Assembly (NCBI RefSeq): GCF_009649175.1
Contig: NZ_WJPO01000011.1
Coordinates: 34,456-98,455, forward strand
Length of the DNA: 64,000 nucleotides
Direction of reading: 5' to 3'
Origin: Rhodovulum strictum
GTDB taxonomy: Bacteria; Pseudomonadota; Alphaproteobacteria; Rhodobacterales; Rhodobacteraceae
Below, one piece after another: positions 43,818-51,929 of the stretch. The translations under genes were made by a program, and so were the position numbers. A model generated the notes under the pieces. The model had not been told where the DNA came from, ran no database searches, and worked only from the letters and a program-made list of their open reading frames with translations. The stretch's first letter is position 1. Each line of letters opens with the position of its first letter.

Positions 43818-44984
43818 ATGAAGACAGTGACCACCACCGAGGCGTTGGCCGCCTTCTGCCAGGAGGCCGCGACCCGGCCCTATGTGACGATCGACACCGA
43901 ATTCCTGCGCGAACGCACCTATTACGCCAAGCTGTGCCTGGTCCAGTTGGCCATTCCGGGCATCGATGGCCCCGACACGGGCGAGGCGATCCTGGTCGAT
44001 CCGCTGGCGGGCGATCTCTCGCTCGATCCGCTTTACGAGCTGTTCCGCAATACCGCCGTGGTCAAGGTCTTTCACGCTGCGCGTCAGGATCTGGAGATCT
44101 TCTTCACCGAGGGTAAGCTGTTCCCCGAACCGCTGTTCGATACCCAGGTCGCGGCCATGGTCTGCGGGTTCGGCGAACAGGTGGGATACGAGACGCTGGT
44201 GCGCAAGATCGCGCGCGACAATCTCGACAAGACCTCGCGCTTTACCGACTGGTCGCGCCGGCCGCTTTCGGATGCGCAGAAAACCTATGCGCTGGCCGAT
44301 GTCACGCATCTGCGGGTGATCTACGAATATCTTGCCGCCGAACTGGAACGCACCGGTCGGGCGAAATGGCTGCGCGAGGAACTGGGGGTGCTGACCGACC
44401 CCGAAACCTATATCGTGCGCCCCTCCGAGGCGTGGCAGCGGATCAAGACGCGCACCAATTCGGGCAAGTTCCTGGCCGTGGTGCGCGAGCTGGCGCGGTT
44501 TCGCGAAGGCTATGCCCAGTCGCGCAACATCCCGCGTGCCCGGGTGTTCAAGGACGATGCGCTGCTGGAACTGGCCTCGACCCGGCCGCAGAACATCGAG
44601 GAACTGTCGCGCTCGCGGCTTCTGCTGCGCGAGGCGCGGCGGGGCGAGATTGCAGACGGCATCATCGCCGCGGTGCGCGTCGCCCAGGAAACCGCGCCCG
44701 AGGAATATCCCAAGGTGCCGGGTACCAATTCGCGGCTTCAGGTGAACCCGGCGCTGGCCGATCTGCTGCGGGTGCTGCTCAAGGCCAAGTCCGAGGAGAC
44801 GGGTGTGGCGCAGAAGCTGATCGCGACATCCTCCGATCTTGACCTGATCGCGGCGGGGGAACGCGATGTGCCCGCGCTCAAGGGCTGGCGGCGCGAGGCG
44901 TTCGGCGAGGATGCGCTGCGGCTGTGCCGGGGCGAGATCGCGCTGACAGCGCGCGGCAGCAGCGTCGAGGTGGTCACGCTGTAA
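43818..44984 (+). CDS. rnd: Ribonuclease D
   Basis: A 388-residue 3'-5' exoribonuclease that trims tRNA and other stable RNA. DEDDy motifs are present: Exo I in YVTIDTEFLRERTYY near 18, Exo II in VVKVFHAARQDLEIFF near 78, and Exo III in YALADVTHLRVIYEYL near 160 with the catalytic Tyr-Asp. The HRDC domain follows near 210-280 (ARFREGYAQSRNIPRARVF). No strong ribosome site precedes the ATG. Confidence 0.95.
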   Translation: MKTVTTTEALAAFCQEAATRPYVTIDTEFLRERTYYAKLCLVQLAIPGIDGPDTGEAILVDPLAGDLSLDPLYELFRNTAVVKVFHAARQDLEIFFTEGKLFPEPLFDTQVAAMVCGFGEQVGYETLVRKIARDNLDKTSRFTDWSRRPLSDAQKTYALADVTHLRVIYEYLAAELERTGRAKWLREELGVLTDPETYIVRPSEAWQRIKTRTNSGKFLAVVRELARFREGYAQSRNIPRARVFKDDALLELASTRPQNIEELSRSRLLLREARRGEIADGIIAAVRVAQETAPEEYPKVPGTNSRLQVNPALADLLRVLLKAKSEETGVAQKLIATSSDLDLIAAGERDVPALKGWRREAFGEDALRLCRGEIALTARGSSVEVVTL

Positions 44985-45553
44985 GCCCCGCGGCGGCGCT
45001 TGAAGCGATGGGCCCTGCTGCCATATAAGCAAAAGGGTGGCGGCGGGTTTTCTGCCGGGCCACGCTTTCGGGACATTTCCGCTTGGACCCTTTCCGCGTC
45101 TTTCGCGCCTTTGGCTGGCCTTCGGGCACGGGGCGCACGCGGCTGTTCGGGCGGTTCCGTCCGGGCGGCATCCTGTCTGCCGGGCTTGCCCTTGTTCTTG
45201 TCGTTTCACTTGTCCTTCAGGTTACGGCGCGGCCCGGCGACCGGGCCGGGGTGGCGCTGCTTCAGGCCGCGGCAGTTGCGGCTGGTCCGGCGCTTGCGGG
45301 CGGGGCGGGGCGCGGGGCCGAGCCCACGGCGCCCCAGCCCGCCGATGCCCCGCCGGATCTGTTTGACCAGCCCGGAACCGGCCAGCTTGTCGGGGTTGCG
45401 TCCGGTGCGGTCATGGCCGCCGCCTTCGGGCCTGCGGCAGAAAGGCATGGGCGGGCCAATGCTGCGCGCGCGCCTCCGGGCGGTCGGGCCTGACCGACTG
45501 ACCCGATCGACAGCGCCGCGCCCCATGACTGCGGCCCCTTTTCAGGAGATCCC
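44985..45553. other. 569-base stretch without a confident gene
   Basis: Between rnd and the zinc-ribbon gene. It holds one weak candidate frame at 45083-45493 (listed separately). No clear promoter pair, terminator or RNA structure was found. AGGAGATCCC near its right edge is the ribosome site of the next gene. Confidence 0.5.
45083..45493 (+). CDS. Doubtful small membrane protein with TTG start
   Basis: An open frame of 136 codons starting at TTG: DPFRVFRAFGWPSG, a single hydrophobic helix near 33-49 (LSAGLALVLVVSLVLQVTA), then an Ala/Gly/Pro-rich tail. Third-position GC is high, as in neighbours, but the frame lacks a good ribosome site, has no recognisable domain, and the minus strand is also open. 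I keep it only because the gap is otherwise empty and the helix is followed by a plausible soluble tail. Confidence 0.3.
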   Translation: MDPFRVFRAFGWPSGTGRTRLFGRFRPGGILSAGLALVLVVSLVLQVTARPGDRAGVALLQAAAVAAGPALAGGAGRGAEPTAPQPADAPPDLFDQPGTGQLVGVASGAVMAAAFGPAAERHGRANAARAPPGGRA

Positions 45554-45925
45554 ATGACAATGACCCTTTCGGCTCTGACGAGCCTGTTGACGGCTGCAAC
45601 CGCGATGACGCTTGTGGCCAACCGCGCCCGGAAATGGCTCAGTTCGCTTGACATCGTCGCGCCCGCCCCCGCTGCGGCAGCCACCCCGGTCCCGCGCGAG
45701 CTTCCCGTTCCCGCTGCACGCAGCCCGCGCCGCAGGAAGGAACTGCCCGATACCACCTGCGAAAGCTGCGGCACCCCTATCCCCGGCCATGAGACGCTGT
45801 GCCCGCTTTGCGCCCGCAAGCAGGCGGCTGCGGGCGGCGCGGGCTGGACCACGCTCTGGCACTGGCTGTTCGCCATTGCGGTGCTGACGGTGCTGTATGG
45901 CGGGGCCTATCTGCTGGCGCCGTGA
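45554..45925 (+). CDS. Small membrane protein with zinc-ribbon motif
   Basis: A 123-residue protein with AGGAGATCCC directly before its ATG. An N-terminal hydrophobic helix (MTLSALTSLLTAATAMTLVA) is followed by an Ala/Pro linker, then a four-cysteine knuckle CESCGTPIPGHETLCPLC near 76-93, then a C-terminal helix (LWHWLFAIAVLTVLYGGAYLL). The knuckle resembles the zinc ribbons found at the ends of many small bacterial membrane proteins. No named family is recognised. It converges on the lipoprotein gene. Confidence 0.75.
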   Translation: MTMTLSALTSLLTAATAMTLVANRARKWLSSLDIVAPAPAAAATPVPRELPVPAARSPRRRKELPDTTCESCGTPIPGHETLCPLCARKQAAAGGAGWTTLWHWLFAIAVLTVLYGGAYLLAP

Positions 45926-45953
45926 TCCGGCAGGCGCGCGCGGGGCGTGCGGA

Positions 45954-46421
45954 TCAGCGGCTGACGCGCTGCTGGTTCTGTGCCCCGCGCACCACGATGG
46001 CGCGCACGCCGTCCAGATCCTGATCGGTCAGGAAGGTGCCCGCCGTCAGTTCGCGCGAGGGTTCGGTACCGACGCGGGTGGCCCGGCCGGGCGGCGCAAG
46101 GCGGAAATCATAGACCAGAACGCCGCTTTCGCCGGGTGTGGCGGGGTCGCGCACCAGATCCGCGTTCCAGAAACCCTGCCGCGCGGGCCGCCCCGTGGCC
46201 TGCACGATGGCACCGCCGGGCGTGCGCTCGACGCCCATCTCGACCACCAGATCGACCAGCGGGCGCGGATCGGCAGTCTGGCGGCCGACCGCGACGATGG
46301 TGCTTTGTTCCTCGGTCGCACCGCCGAACCAGTTGAACGGGTTGAGGCGCGACTCGCGTACCGTGGCGCAGCCGCCCAGGATCAGCGCTGTCGACAGGAT
46401 GAGCATGAAACGTGCGCGCAT
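45954..46421 (-). CDS. Outer-membrane-type lipoprotein of unknown function
   Basis: A 155-residue lipoprotein. The signal peptide MRARFMLILSTALILGGC ends in a lipobox (LGG-C18). The mature protein has SRLNPFNWFGG soon after the cysteine, then a beta-rich domain (LVDLVVEMGVERTPGGAIVQATG). The residue after Cys is Ala, which favours outer membrane sorting. I recall similar NPFNWFG lipoproteins in other Rhodobacterales but no assigned function. It is divergent from sufE. Confidence 0.82.
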   Translation of the reverse strand: MRARFMLILSTALILGGCATVRESRLNPFNWFGGATEEQSTIVAVGRQTADPRPLVDLVVEMGVERTPGGAIVQATGRPARQGFWNADLVRDPATPGESGVLVYDFRLAPPGRATRVGTEPSRELTAGTFLTDQDLDGVRAIVVRGAQNQQRVSR

Positions 46422-46553
46422 CGGGCTCCCCGGGTTGTCTCTGCCCACGGGTTAGCCGAAAGCGGGGCCGTTGAAAAGCCGCGACAGGCGGCTGCTGGAC
46501 CTTTCCCGCCGCCGGTCCTAAGTGGAGGAGGCAACGGCAAGGAGGCCCGGGTG

Positions 46554-46985
46554 GTGGCAAGCGCGGCATTCGAGGACATCGTGGAAACCTTCGAGTTCCT
46601 CGAGGACTGGGAGGATCGCTATCGCCATGTCATCGAGATGGGCCGCGCGATGGACCCTCTGGAGGATGCCCTGAAGGTGCCCGCGACCAAGGTCGATGGC
46701 TGCGCCAGCCAGGTCTGGCTGATGCCCGAGATCGAGGGGCAGGGTGCCGGTGCCGTCTATCGCTTCAAGGGCGACAGCGACGCGATGATCGTGCGCGGGC
46801 TGATCGCGGTGCTGCGCGCGCTTTACGATGGCCGCACCGTGGCCGAGGTGCTGGCGACCGATGCGGGCGTGGAACTGGCGCGGCTGGGGCTTGACGAACA
46901 CCTGTCCTCGCAGCGCTCGAACGGGCTGCGCGCCATGGTCGAGCGGATCCGCACGCAGGCCGCTGGGGTTGCCGCGGGCACCTGA
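46554..46985 (+). CDS. sufE: Cysteine desulfuration protein SufE
   Basis: A 143-residue sulfur acceptor that takes persulfide from SufS for Fe-S assembly. FEFLEDWEDRYRHVIEMG at the N-terminus and KVDGCASQVWL near 50, with the acceptor cysteine, are diagnostic. FLEDW through SQRSNGLRAMVERI covers the full fold. The start is GTG; AAGGAGG lies 8 bases before the second of two adjacent GTG codons, and this form gives the family N-terminus. No suf operon is adjacent. Confidence 0.93.
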   Translation: MASAAFEDIVETFEFLEDWEDRYRHVIEMGRAMDPLEDALKVPATKVDGCASQVWLMPEIEGQGAGAVYRFKGDSDAMIVRGLIAVLRALYDGRTVAEVLATDAGVELARLGLDEHLSSQRSNGLRAMVERIRTQAAGVAAGT

Positions 46986-47155
46986 TTGCGGGGCATTTTA
47001 GGCGCTTTCCGTTGGCACGCCGCCGCCGGTAGCGGTGTTTCGCGGCCCTGACATGGTCCTGCCCGATTGCTGCCCGTCTCGTCCCGAAGCCTGTGGCTGA
47101 CCCGGGAATGGCCAGCGCGCCGGTCATCGCCGGGGCCGCGCTTGCAGGAGAGGGC

Positions 47156-47986
47156 ATGAGCCAGCATTTCGCATTTCCCGCCGATCCCGCCCCGCTTGCA
47201 GCCGTCGAGCCGGGCGCGCCGGTTCCGCTTGCCGACGAGATCGCGCGGGCAAGGCAGGTGCTGGTCGGGGCAGAGGATGCGCTGGGCAGCAGCATCCGCG
47301 CGCATGAGGAATGGAGGGATGATGCGGGCGGCTATGCCGCAGGTCTGTCCTGCCCGGAGGGCAAGGAAACCTATGACCGCGTGGCCGAACTGTTCGCGGC
47401 CCGCCTTGCCATCCTGCGCGCACGGGCCGGGCGGCTTCAGGCGGATCGCGAGCGGTTGGACCGGCTGAGCGCCGAGGCCATGCTTGCCCCCGCAGGGCGC
47501 GTGCCCGAGGCGCTGGTCGGGCTTGTCGTGCAATATGGCCGCGGCCAGATCCCGCCCGACGATCCGTTTTCCACACCCGCGATCCCGCAGCGCCATCTGG
47601 CCGGGATGTCGCCCGCGCATCTGCTGGCCGATCCGATCGAAAAGCATCTCTGGGGACCGACGCCGCGGTTCTGGTCCTTCGGCAGGTTCAGGTTGATCCT
47701 GCATGTCGGCGGGCTGCTGGTGCTGGGGGCGGTCCTGTTCCACCTGATTTCGCCAATGCCCGGCCCCGGCTCTGCCGCGCGCGGTGCGATGCAACCGGCG
47801 GGCAGCCTTGGCCAGCCCGTCACCCCGGCCTTCGGCCTGTTGCAGAAACCCTCGGGCCATGGGCTGATCGGGGGCTCCGGGGCCGGTCCGCTGGAGGCGT
47901 TGGTTTCGCGCGTCACGGGCCTGCCGTCGCTGACGACGATGGTTCCCTCGGCGCTTGGCGATGCTGGCCTGCTGACTGGAAAATAA
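47156..47986 (+). CDS. Hypothetical membrane protein
   Basis: A 276-residue protein of no family I know. The N-terminal half is soluble and partly helical (ADEIARARQVLVGAEDALGSS, RARAGRLQADRERLDRLSAEA). A single transmembrane helix lies near 186-206 (LILHVGGLLVLGAVLFHLI). A Gly/Pro/Ser-rich periplasmic or cytoplasmic tail follows, with no cysteine pattern. GCAGGAGAGGG precedes the chosen ATG; earlier ATGs exist in frame. It ends 6 bases from the convergent DUF1638 gene. Confidence 0.7.
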   Translation: MSQHFAFPADPAPLAAVEPGAPVPLADEIARARQVLVGAEDALGSSIRAHEEWRDDAGGYAAGLSCPEGKETYDRVAELFAARLAILRARAGRLQADRERLDRLSAEAMLAPAGRVPEALVGLVVQYGRGQIPPDDPFSTPAIPQRHLAGMSPAHLLADPIEKHLWGPTPRFWSFGRFRLILHVGGLLVLGAVLFHLISPMPGPGSAARGAMQPAGSLGQPVTPAFGLLQKPSGHGLIGGSGAGPLEALVSRVTGLPSLTTMVPSALGDAGLLTGK

Positions 47987-47992
47987 GTCCGC

Positions 47993-48628
47993 TCAGCCGC
48001 GCGCCGACAGAAACCCCGCCAGATCGCCATAGCCCGTAAGCCGCCGCTCATAGTCCAGCCCCAGCCGCGCCGCGCAGGCGCGCGCAGTTGCATCAAGGGC
48101 CGGATCGTCGGTCTGGGCCAGGTAGATCAGCCGCCGGTAATTGCCGAAATAGCTGGCCACCAGGTCGGGGTGACGGTCCAGCCCCAGCGGGCGCCAGACA
48201 AAGGCATCGAACTGGCGCGCCAGGAAATCGGTCAGGTAAAAGGCGGTCAGCTCGTCCTGCCGGGCGGCAAAGGCGTCCACACCGTCGAAGAACGCATAGC
48301 AATGCGGCCCCGCGATCATCTCGACCCCCAGTTCGGCACAGGCCCGCGCCAGCCCGCCGCCGGTGCCGCAATCGGCATAGGCCACAAGGATCGTGGCATA
48401 TCCGGCGCGATGCTGCGCCACGGCCGCGCGGATGCCCGGCGCGATCCGCTCGGGGTGGTTGTGCCAGATCGCAGGCAGGCAGGCGAGGTCGAGATGGTCC
48501 CAGCCATTCGCCCGCTTCAGCGCAAGGATCTCGTGGGCAAGCGCGCCGCAGCCGATCACCAGAACCCGGCCCGTGCCATCTGGCGCAAGGCCGTTCTCGG
48601 TCAGCGCATGGTCCCCGGGCGGGATCAT
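47993..48628 (-). CDS. DUF1638 protein
   Basis: A 211-residue DUF1638 member: RVLVIGCGALAHEILAL at the start, ACLPAIWHNHPERIAPGIR, and ILVAYADCGTGGGLARACAE with AGPHCYAFFDG. Conserved Cys and His could bind metal. DUF1638 genes frequently neighbour corrinoid methyltransferase genes, and one lies 216 bases upstream here, so a role in corrinoid or methyl-transfer chemistry is likely though unproven. Its ATG overlaps the stop of a 52-residue membrane protein gene. Confidence 0.85.
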   Translation of the reverse strand: MIPPGDHALTENGLAPDGTGRVLVIGCGALAHEILALKRANGWDHLDLACLPAIWHNHPERIAPGIRAAVAQHRAGYATILVAYADCGTGGGLARACAELGVEMIAGPHCYAFFDGVDAFAARQDELTAFYLTDFLARQFDAFVWRPLGLDRHPDLVASYFGNYRRLIYLAQTDDPALDATARACAARLGLDYERRLTGYGDLAGFLSARG

Positions 48629-48783
48629 TTCCGCGACAGAAGCCGCAGCGCCAGCGCCGCGACCAGGGCCAGCGGGATCAGCACGGCCATGCCGTGACCG
48701 GGCAGGGCGGTTATCAGCGCGACGGTCAGCGCGGCAGCGGCAAGAACGCCGGCCAGGATCAGGGCGAAGATGCGGAACGGCAT
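48625..48783 (-). CDS. 52-residue two-helix membrane protein between corrinoid protein and DUF1638
   Basis: A short gene on the minus strand: MPFRIFALILAGVLAAAAL, a second hydrophobic segment GMAVLIPLALVAALALRL, and the end LSRK. The two helices are separated by TALPGHG. GAGGGGAAAG lies before the ATG, and the stop overlaps the DUF1638 start by ATGA, so it is very likely translated and coupled. No function is known. Confidence 0.68.
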   Translation of the reverse strand: MPFRIFALILAGVLAAAALTVALITALPGHGMAVLIPLALVAALALRLLSRK

Positions 48784-48815
48784 GGGCTTTCCCCTCGGCT
48801 CATTGGGGGAATGTG

Positions 48816-48835
48816 GGGCCCCCGGGTGGGGGCCC
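48816..48835 (-). terminator. GC-rich hairpin after the corrinoid protein gene
   Basis: GGGCCCCC and GGGGGCCC form an 8-bp stem with a 4-base loop, 9 bases past the stop. No T-run follows, so it may attenuate rather than end transcription into the small membrane protein and DUF1638 genes. Confidence 0.4.
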
Positions 48836-48843
48836 GCAAGGGG

Positions 48844-49548
48844 TCAGCTTGCCAGCATCCGGTTGTGCTTGCGCGCGACAAAGGCTTTTGCGGTCTCGAC
48901 TGCCACTGCCGCGTCGCGGCAATAGGCATCCGCCCCGATGGCGCGGCCGAATTCCTCGTTCAGCGGCGCGCCACCCACCAGCACGATATAATCGTCGCGG
49001 ATGCCGCGCTCTGCCATCGTGTCGATCACGATCTTCATGTAGGGCATCGTGGTCGTCAGCAGCGCGGACATGCCCAGGATGTCGGGCTGTTCGGTTTCCA
49101 GCGCGCCCAGATAGCGGTCGACATCGGTATTGATGCCCAGGTCAACCACTTCGAAACCAGCGCCCTCCATCATCATCGACACAAGGTTCTTGCCGATATC
49201 GTGGATGTCACCCTTGACCGTGCCGATCACCATCTTGCCCATCTTGGGCGCGCCGGTCTCGGCCAGAAGCGGCTTGAGGATCGCCATCCCCGCCTTCATC
49301 GCATTGGCCGCCAGCAGCACCTCGGGCACGAACAGGATGCCGTCGCGGAAATCCTTGCCGACGATGGTCATGCCCGCCACCAGCGCCTCGGTCAGGACGC
49401 GATAGGGTTCCCAGCCGCGGGCCAGAAGGATCTCGACGCTTTCGACAACCTCGTCCCGAAGCCCGTCATAAAGGTCGTCATGCATCTGCGGGACCAATTC
49501 CTCGTCCGGCAGGTCGGCAAGGATCAGATCGTCGTCTTCGTCGGCCAT
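48844..49548 (-). CDS. Corrinoid (B12-binding) methyl-transfer protein
   Basis: A 234-residue corrinoid protein. Residues 15-100 are the helical cap (VVESVEILLARGWEPYRVL). The Rossmann-like cobalamin domain has TVKGDIHDIGKNLV with the lower-axial ligand His116 in DxHxxG. GMSALLTTTMPYMK and VLVGGAPLNEEFGRAIGADAY complete the fold. It is the size of MtbC/MttC-like shuttles, and can act as the cobalamin module of a split methionine synthase with the homocysteine methyltransferase encoded at 27.5-28.5 kb. No pterin-binding partner is in the window. GGGAG precedes the ATG. Confidence 0.92.
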   Translation of the reverse strand: MADEDDDLILADLPDEELVPQMHDDLYDGLRDEVVESVEILLARGWEPYRVLTEALVAGMTIVGKDFRDGILFVPEVLLAANAMKAGMAILKPLLAETGAPKMGKMVIGTVKGDIHDIGKNLVSMMMEGAGFEVVDLGINTDVDRYLGALETEQPDILGMSALLTTTMPYMKIVIDTMAERGIRDDYIVLVGGAPLNEEFGRAIGADAYCRDAAVAVETAKAFVARKHNRMLAS

Positions 49549-49685
49549 TCAGCTTACTCCCGGTTCCCGCGACCCGCCACGCAAGGCAGGCCCCGGGACC
49601 GATCTAGCGCCTTTTCGCGGCTGCCGGATTGGCCGCTTGCGACATCGCCCGCGCATCGCGCGACGTTTTCGAGGCACGCCCCGGT

Positions 49686-50645
49686 TCAGTCGAACCTGCG
49701 GCGGCGGACAAGGGCCAGACCGCCCAGCCCGGCCAGCAGCAGAACGCCCCCCGCGGGCAGCGGCACCGGGGCGACGGATGCAAGGAACCGCTCGGCGATC
49801 AGGGCATGCGCCCTTGCGGTCGGGTGGATCGTGTCGTGGAACAGAAAATCCCCGCAATCCGCAACATTACCCACCAGCAGGTCGTCCAGGCAGGGCGTCG
49901 TTATATTGGTGAATCCATAGGCCGCGGCGTCCGACCGGACCAGTTCGAACAGCCCGAAAATATCCACATAGCGCACATCGCCCCCGCCCAGGCCCGCCAG
50001 CGCCGACTGGAGCGTGGCGTTGAAGGCCATCGTTGCAGCCGTCGCGGCGGCGGAAGCTGCCGCGCCCGACGCCAGTGCCTCGGGGATTTTTCCCAGATCG
50101 GGCAGGCCAAAGACGGCAACCGTGCCGATCCCGGCGCCGATCAGGTCCTGCACGCCGGTCGCGATCGCGGTCACGGCGGCGGCAATCGCTGCCGGTGTCG
50201 CGATCACCGGATCGGCAGCGCGGAACGCATCGCGCAGGTCGTTGCCGCCGAACCAGACCGCCGCCAGGGGGTTCGCGCCCAGCGTCGGGGCAAGCGGGGC
50301 GAACGCCGCGCGCTGGTCCGTGAAATCGGGCAGATCGACGTTGTAGGGGCCGCCGGGCAGGTTGACGCTGACCGTGCCCTGGGTCACGGCCGCCGCGCCG
50401 CCAAAGGCGAAATTGGCGCCCGAGCCGAGATCGGCGCCCAGTTGCGACGCCCAGGTGGCGCCATCGGTGAACTGCCCCTGGGGATAGATCGTCCCGAGGA
50501 TGGGCGCGCTCAGCAGCGACAGCGTATTGCCCGGATCGCTGAGACTGTCGCCGAAGACAAAGAAGTCCGTATAGAGCCCCAAGGATCCGGCGCTGGCCCC
50601 GATGGGCGCAAGCGCAAGCATGGCGGCGAATGCGATCTGCTTCAT
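49686..50645 (-). CDS. Exported GDSL/SGNH esterase with VPLPA-CTERM signal
   Basis: A 319-residue secreted esterase. The signal peptide MKQIAFAAMLALAPIGASA is followed by block I, FFVFGDSLSDPGNT, with the nucleophilic Ser. Block III is VWFGGNDLRDAF and block V FHDTIHPTARAH, so the Ser-Gly-Asn-His set is complete. The C-terminus is APVPLPA, a hydrophobic helix (GVLLLAGLGGLALV) and RRRRFD: a second VPLPA-CTERM protein in this window. It may be processed by an exosortase and released with exopolysaccharide. GGGAGG precedes the ATG. Confidence 0.9.
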   Translation of the reverse strand: MKQIAFAAMLALAPIGASAGSLGLYTDFFVFGDSLSDPGNTLSLLSAPILGTIYPQGQFTDGATWASQLGADLGSGANFAFGGAAAVTQGTVSVNLPGGPYNVDLPDFTDQRAAFAPLAPTLGANPLAAVWFGGNDLRDAFRAADPVIATPAAIAAAVTAIATGVQDLIGAGIGTVAVFGLPDLGKIPEALASGAAASAAATAATMAFNATLQSALAGLGGGDVRYVDIFGLFELVRSDAAAYGFTNITTPCLDDLLVGNVADCGDFLFHDTIHPTARAHALIAERFLASVAPVPLPAGGVLLLAGLGGLALVRRRRFD

Positions 50646-50757
50646 GGACGGCCTCCCTCGTTCCCGACTCCGTGAACAATAGAGCGCCGCATGGGGCCTC
50701 TGTCCACGACGATGCAGCCAGCTTGCATTTGTTCGCTGAATGTTCCATCCTTGGGGG

Positions 50758-51828
50758 ATGGATCGCCCGCTTGCCCGCTGCCCCGGACGGGGGGCCAGTT
50801 CGAACCCCGCGAACCGGTTCGACCGTCTCTCGGCAGAGCGGATCGAGGATGGCTGGGCGCCCGAGGCGGATTTGCCCGTCCTGCGCACCGATATCCGTGT
50901 CGAGCGGCCGCGCCGGGTCATCACCCGCAACGCCTCGCCCGATGTGCCCTTCGACCGCTCGATCAACCCTTATCGCGGCTGCGAGCATGGCTGCATCTAC
51001 TGCTTTGCCCGGCCCGGTCATGCCTATCTGGGCCTGTCTCCGGGGCTTGACTTCGAGACGCGGCTGATCGCCAGGCCCGGGGCGCCCGAACTTCTGGCGC
51101 GCGAGCTGTCGGCGCCGTCCTATCGGCCCCGCACCATCGCGATCGGCACCTATACCGACCCCTATCAGCCGGTCGAGGCCGATCACCAGATCATGCGCCG
51201 CTTGCTCGAGGTGCTGCTGGAATTCCGCCATCCGGTCGGCATCGTCACCCGCGGCACGCTGATCGAGCGCGATCTCGACCTTCTGTCCGATCTGGCGGGG
51301 CTGGGCCTGGTGCGCGTGGGCGTGTCGCTGACGACGCTTGATGCCCGGCTGGCCCGTGCGATGGAGCCGCGCGCGCCAGCCCCCCAGCGTCGGCTTCAGA
51401 CCATCGCCCGGCTTGCGGCGGCCGGTGTCGAGGTGCGTGCGATGCTTGCCCCGGTGATCCTGGGCCTGACCGATCACGAGATCGAGGCGCTGCTGGCCCG
51501 TGCGGCCGAGGCGGGGGCGATTGCCGCAAGCTGGGCGATGCTGCGCCTGCCGCTCGAGGTGTCGGGACTTTTTCGGGACTGGCTCGCGCAGCATTGCCCG
51601 GACCGGGCGGGCCGTGTCATGGCGCAGCTGCGCGAGATGCATGGCGGGCGCGACTACAGCCCGGACTGGGGCCGCCGGATGCGCGGCGAGGGGCCCCATG
51701 CGGCGATGATCGCCCGCCGGTTCCGCGTGATGGCGGCACGGCTCGGGCTTGACCGCGACCTGCCGGGGTTGCGCAGCGATCTGTTCCGCCTGCCGCCCCG
51801 GCCCGGACAGCAACTCTCGCTGTTCTGA
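50758..51828 (+). CDS. PA0069-family radical SAM protein
   Basis: A 356-residue radical SAM enzyme with the cluster motif in YRGCEHGCIYCFARPGH (CxxxCxxC) near 78. Preceding NPANRFDRLSAERI and following TYTDPYQPVEADHQIMR are characteristic of the PA0069/SplB-like group, whose reaction is unknown. SAM-binding beta strands include IVTRGTLIERDLDLL and RVGVSLTTLDARLARAMEPRAP (quoted in part). GGGGG lies directly before the ATG. It lies 101 bases upstream of ccmF. Confidence 0.88.
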   Translation: MDRPLARCPGRGASSNPANRFDRLSAERIEDGWAPEADLPVLRTDIRVERPRRVITRNASPDVPFDRSINPYRGCEHGCIYCFARPGHAYLGLSPGLDFETRLIARPGAPELLARELSAPSYRPRTIAIGTYTDPYQPVEADHQIMRRLLEVLLEFRHPVGIVTRGTLIERDLDLLSDLAGLGLVRVGVSLTTLDARLARAMEPRAPAPQRRLQTIARLAAAGVEVRAMLAPVILGLTDHEIEALLARAAEAGAIAASWAMLRLPLEVSGLFRDWLAQHCPDRAGRVMAQLREMHGGRDYSPDWGRRMRGEGPHAAMIARRFRVMAARLGLDRDLPGLRSDLFRLPPRPGQQLSLF

Positions 51829-51894
51829 GCGCCCGCCCGCCACGCCGCCCGCTCACGTTCCCGTCAATGCCGCGATGCGCCCCGTGAAAAGCCA

Positions 51895-51923
51895 TTGGCG
51901 GGCACGGCCCGGGCGTCTAGAAC
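51895..51923 (+). promoter_or_regulatory. Promoter of ccmF, predicts leaderless mRNA
   Basis: TTGGCG (51895-51900), a 17-base spacer and TAGAAC (51918-51923), then only 6 bases to the ATG at 51930. No Shine-Dalgarno is present. This is the same form as the argC promoter and the same -10 to ATG distance as at the DctB-like gene. Confidence 0.55.
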
Positions 51924-51929
51924 AATGTC

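Noticed and set aside
47010..47030. TTGGCACGCC as a sigma-54 promoter
   Set aside because: The GG is not followed by GC after 10 bases, so the -12 element is missing.
46823..47860. A minus-strand open frame of 345 codons opposite sufE and the membrane protein at 47.2-48.0 kb
   Set aside because: No domain or ribosome site. It overlaps the end of sufE and lacks the hydrophobic helix seen on the plus strand.
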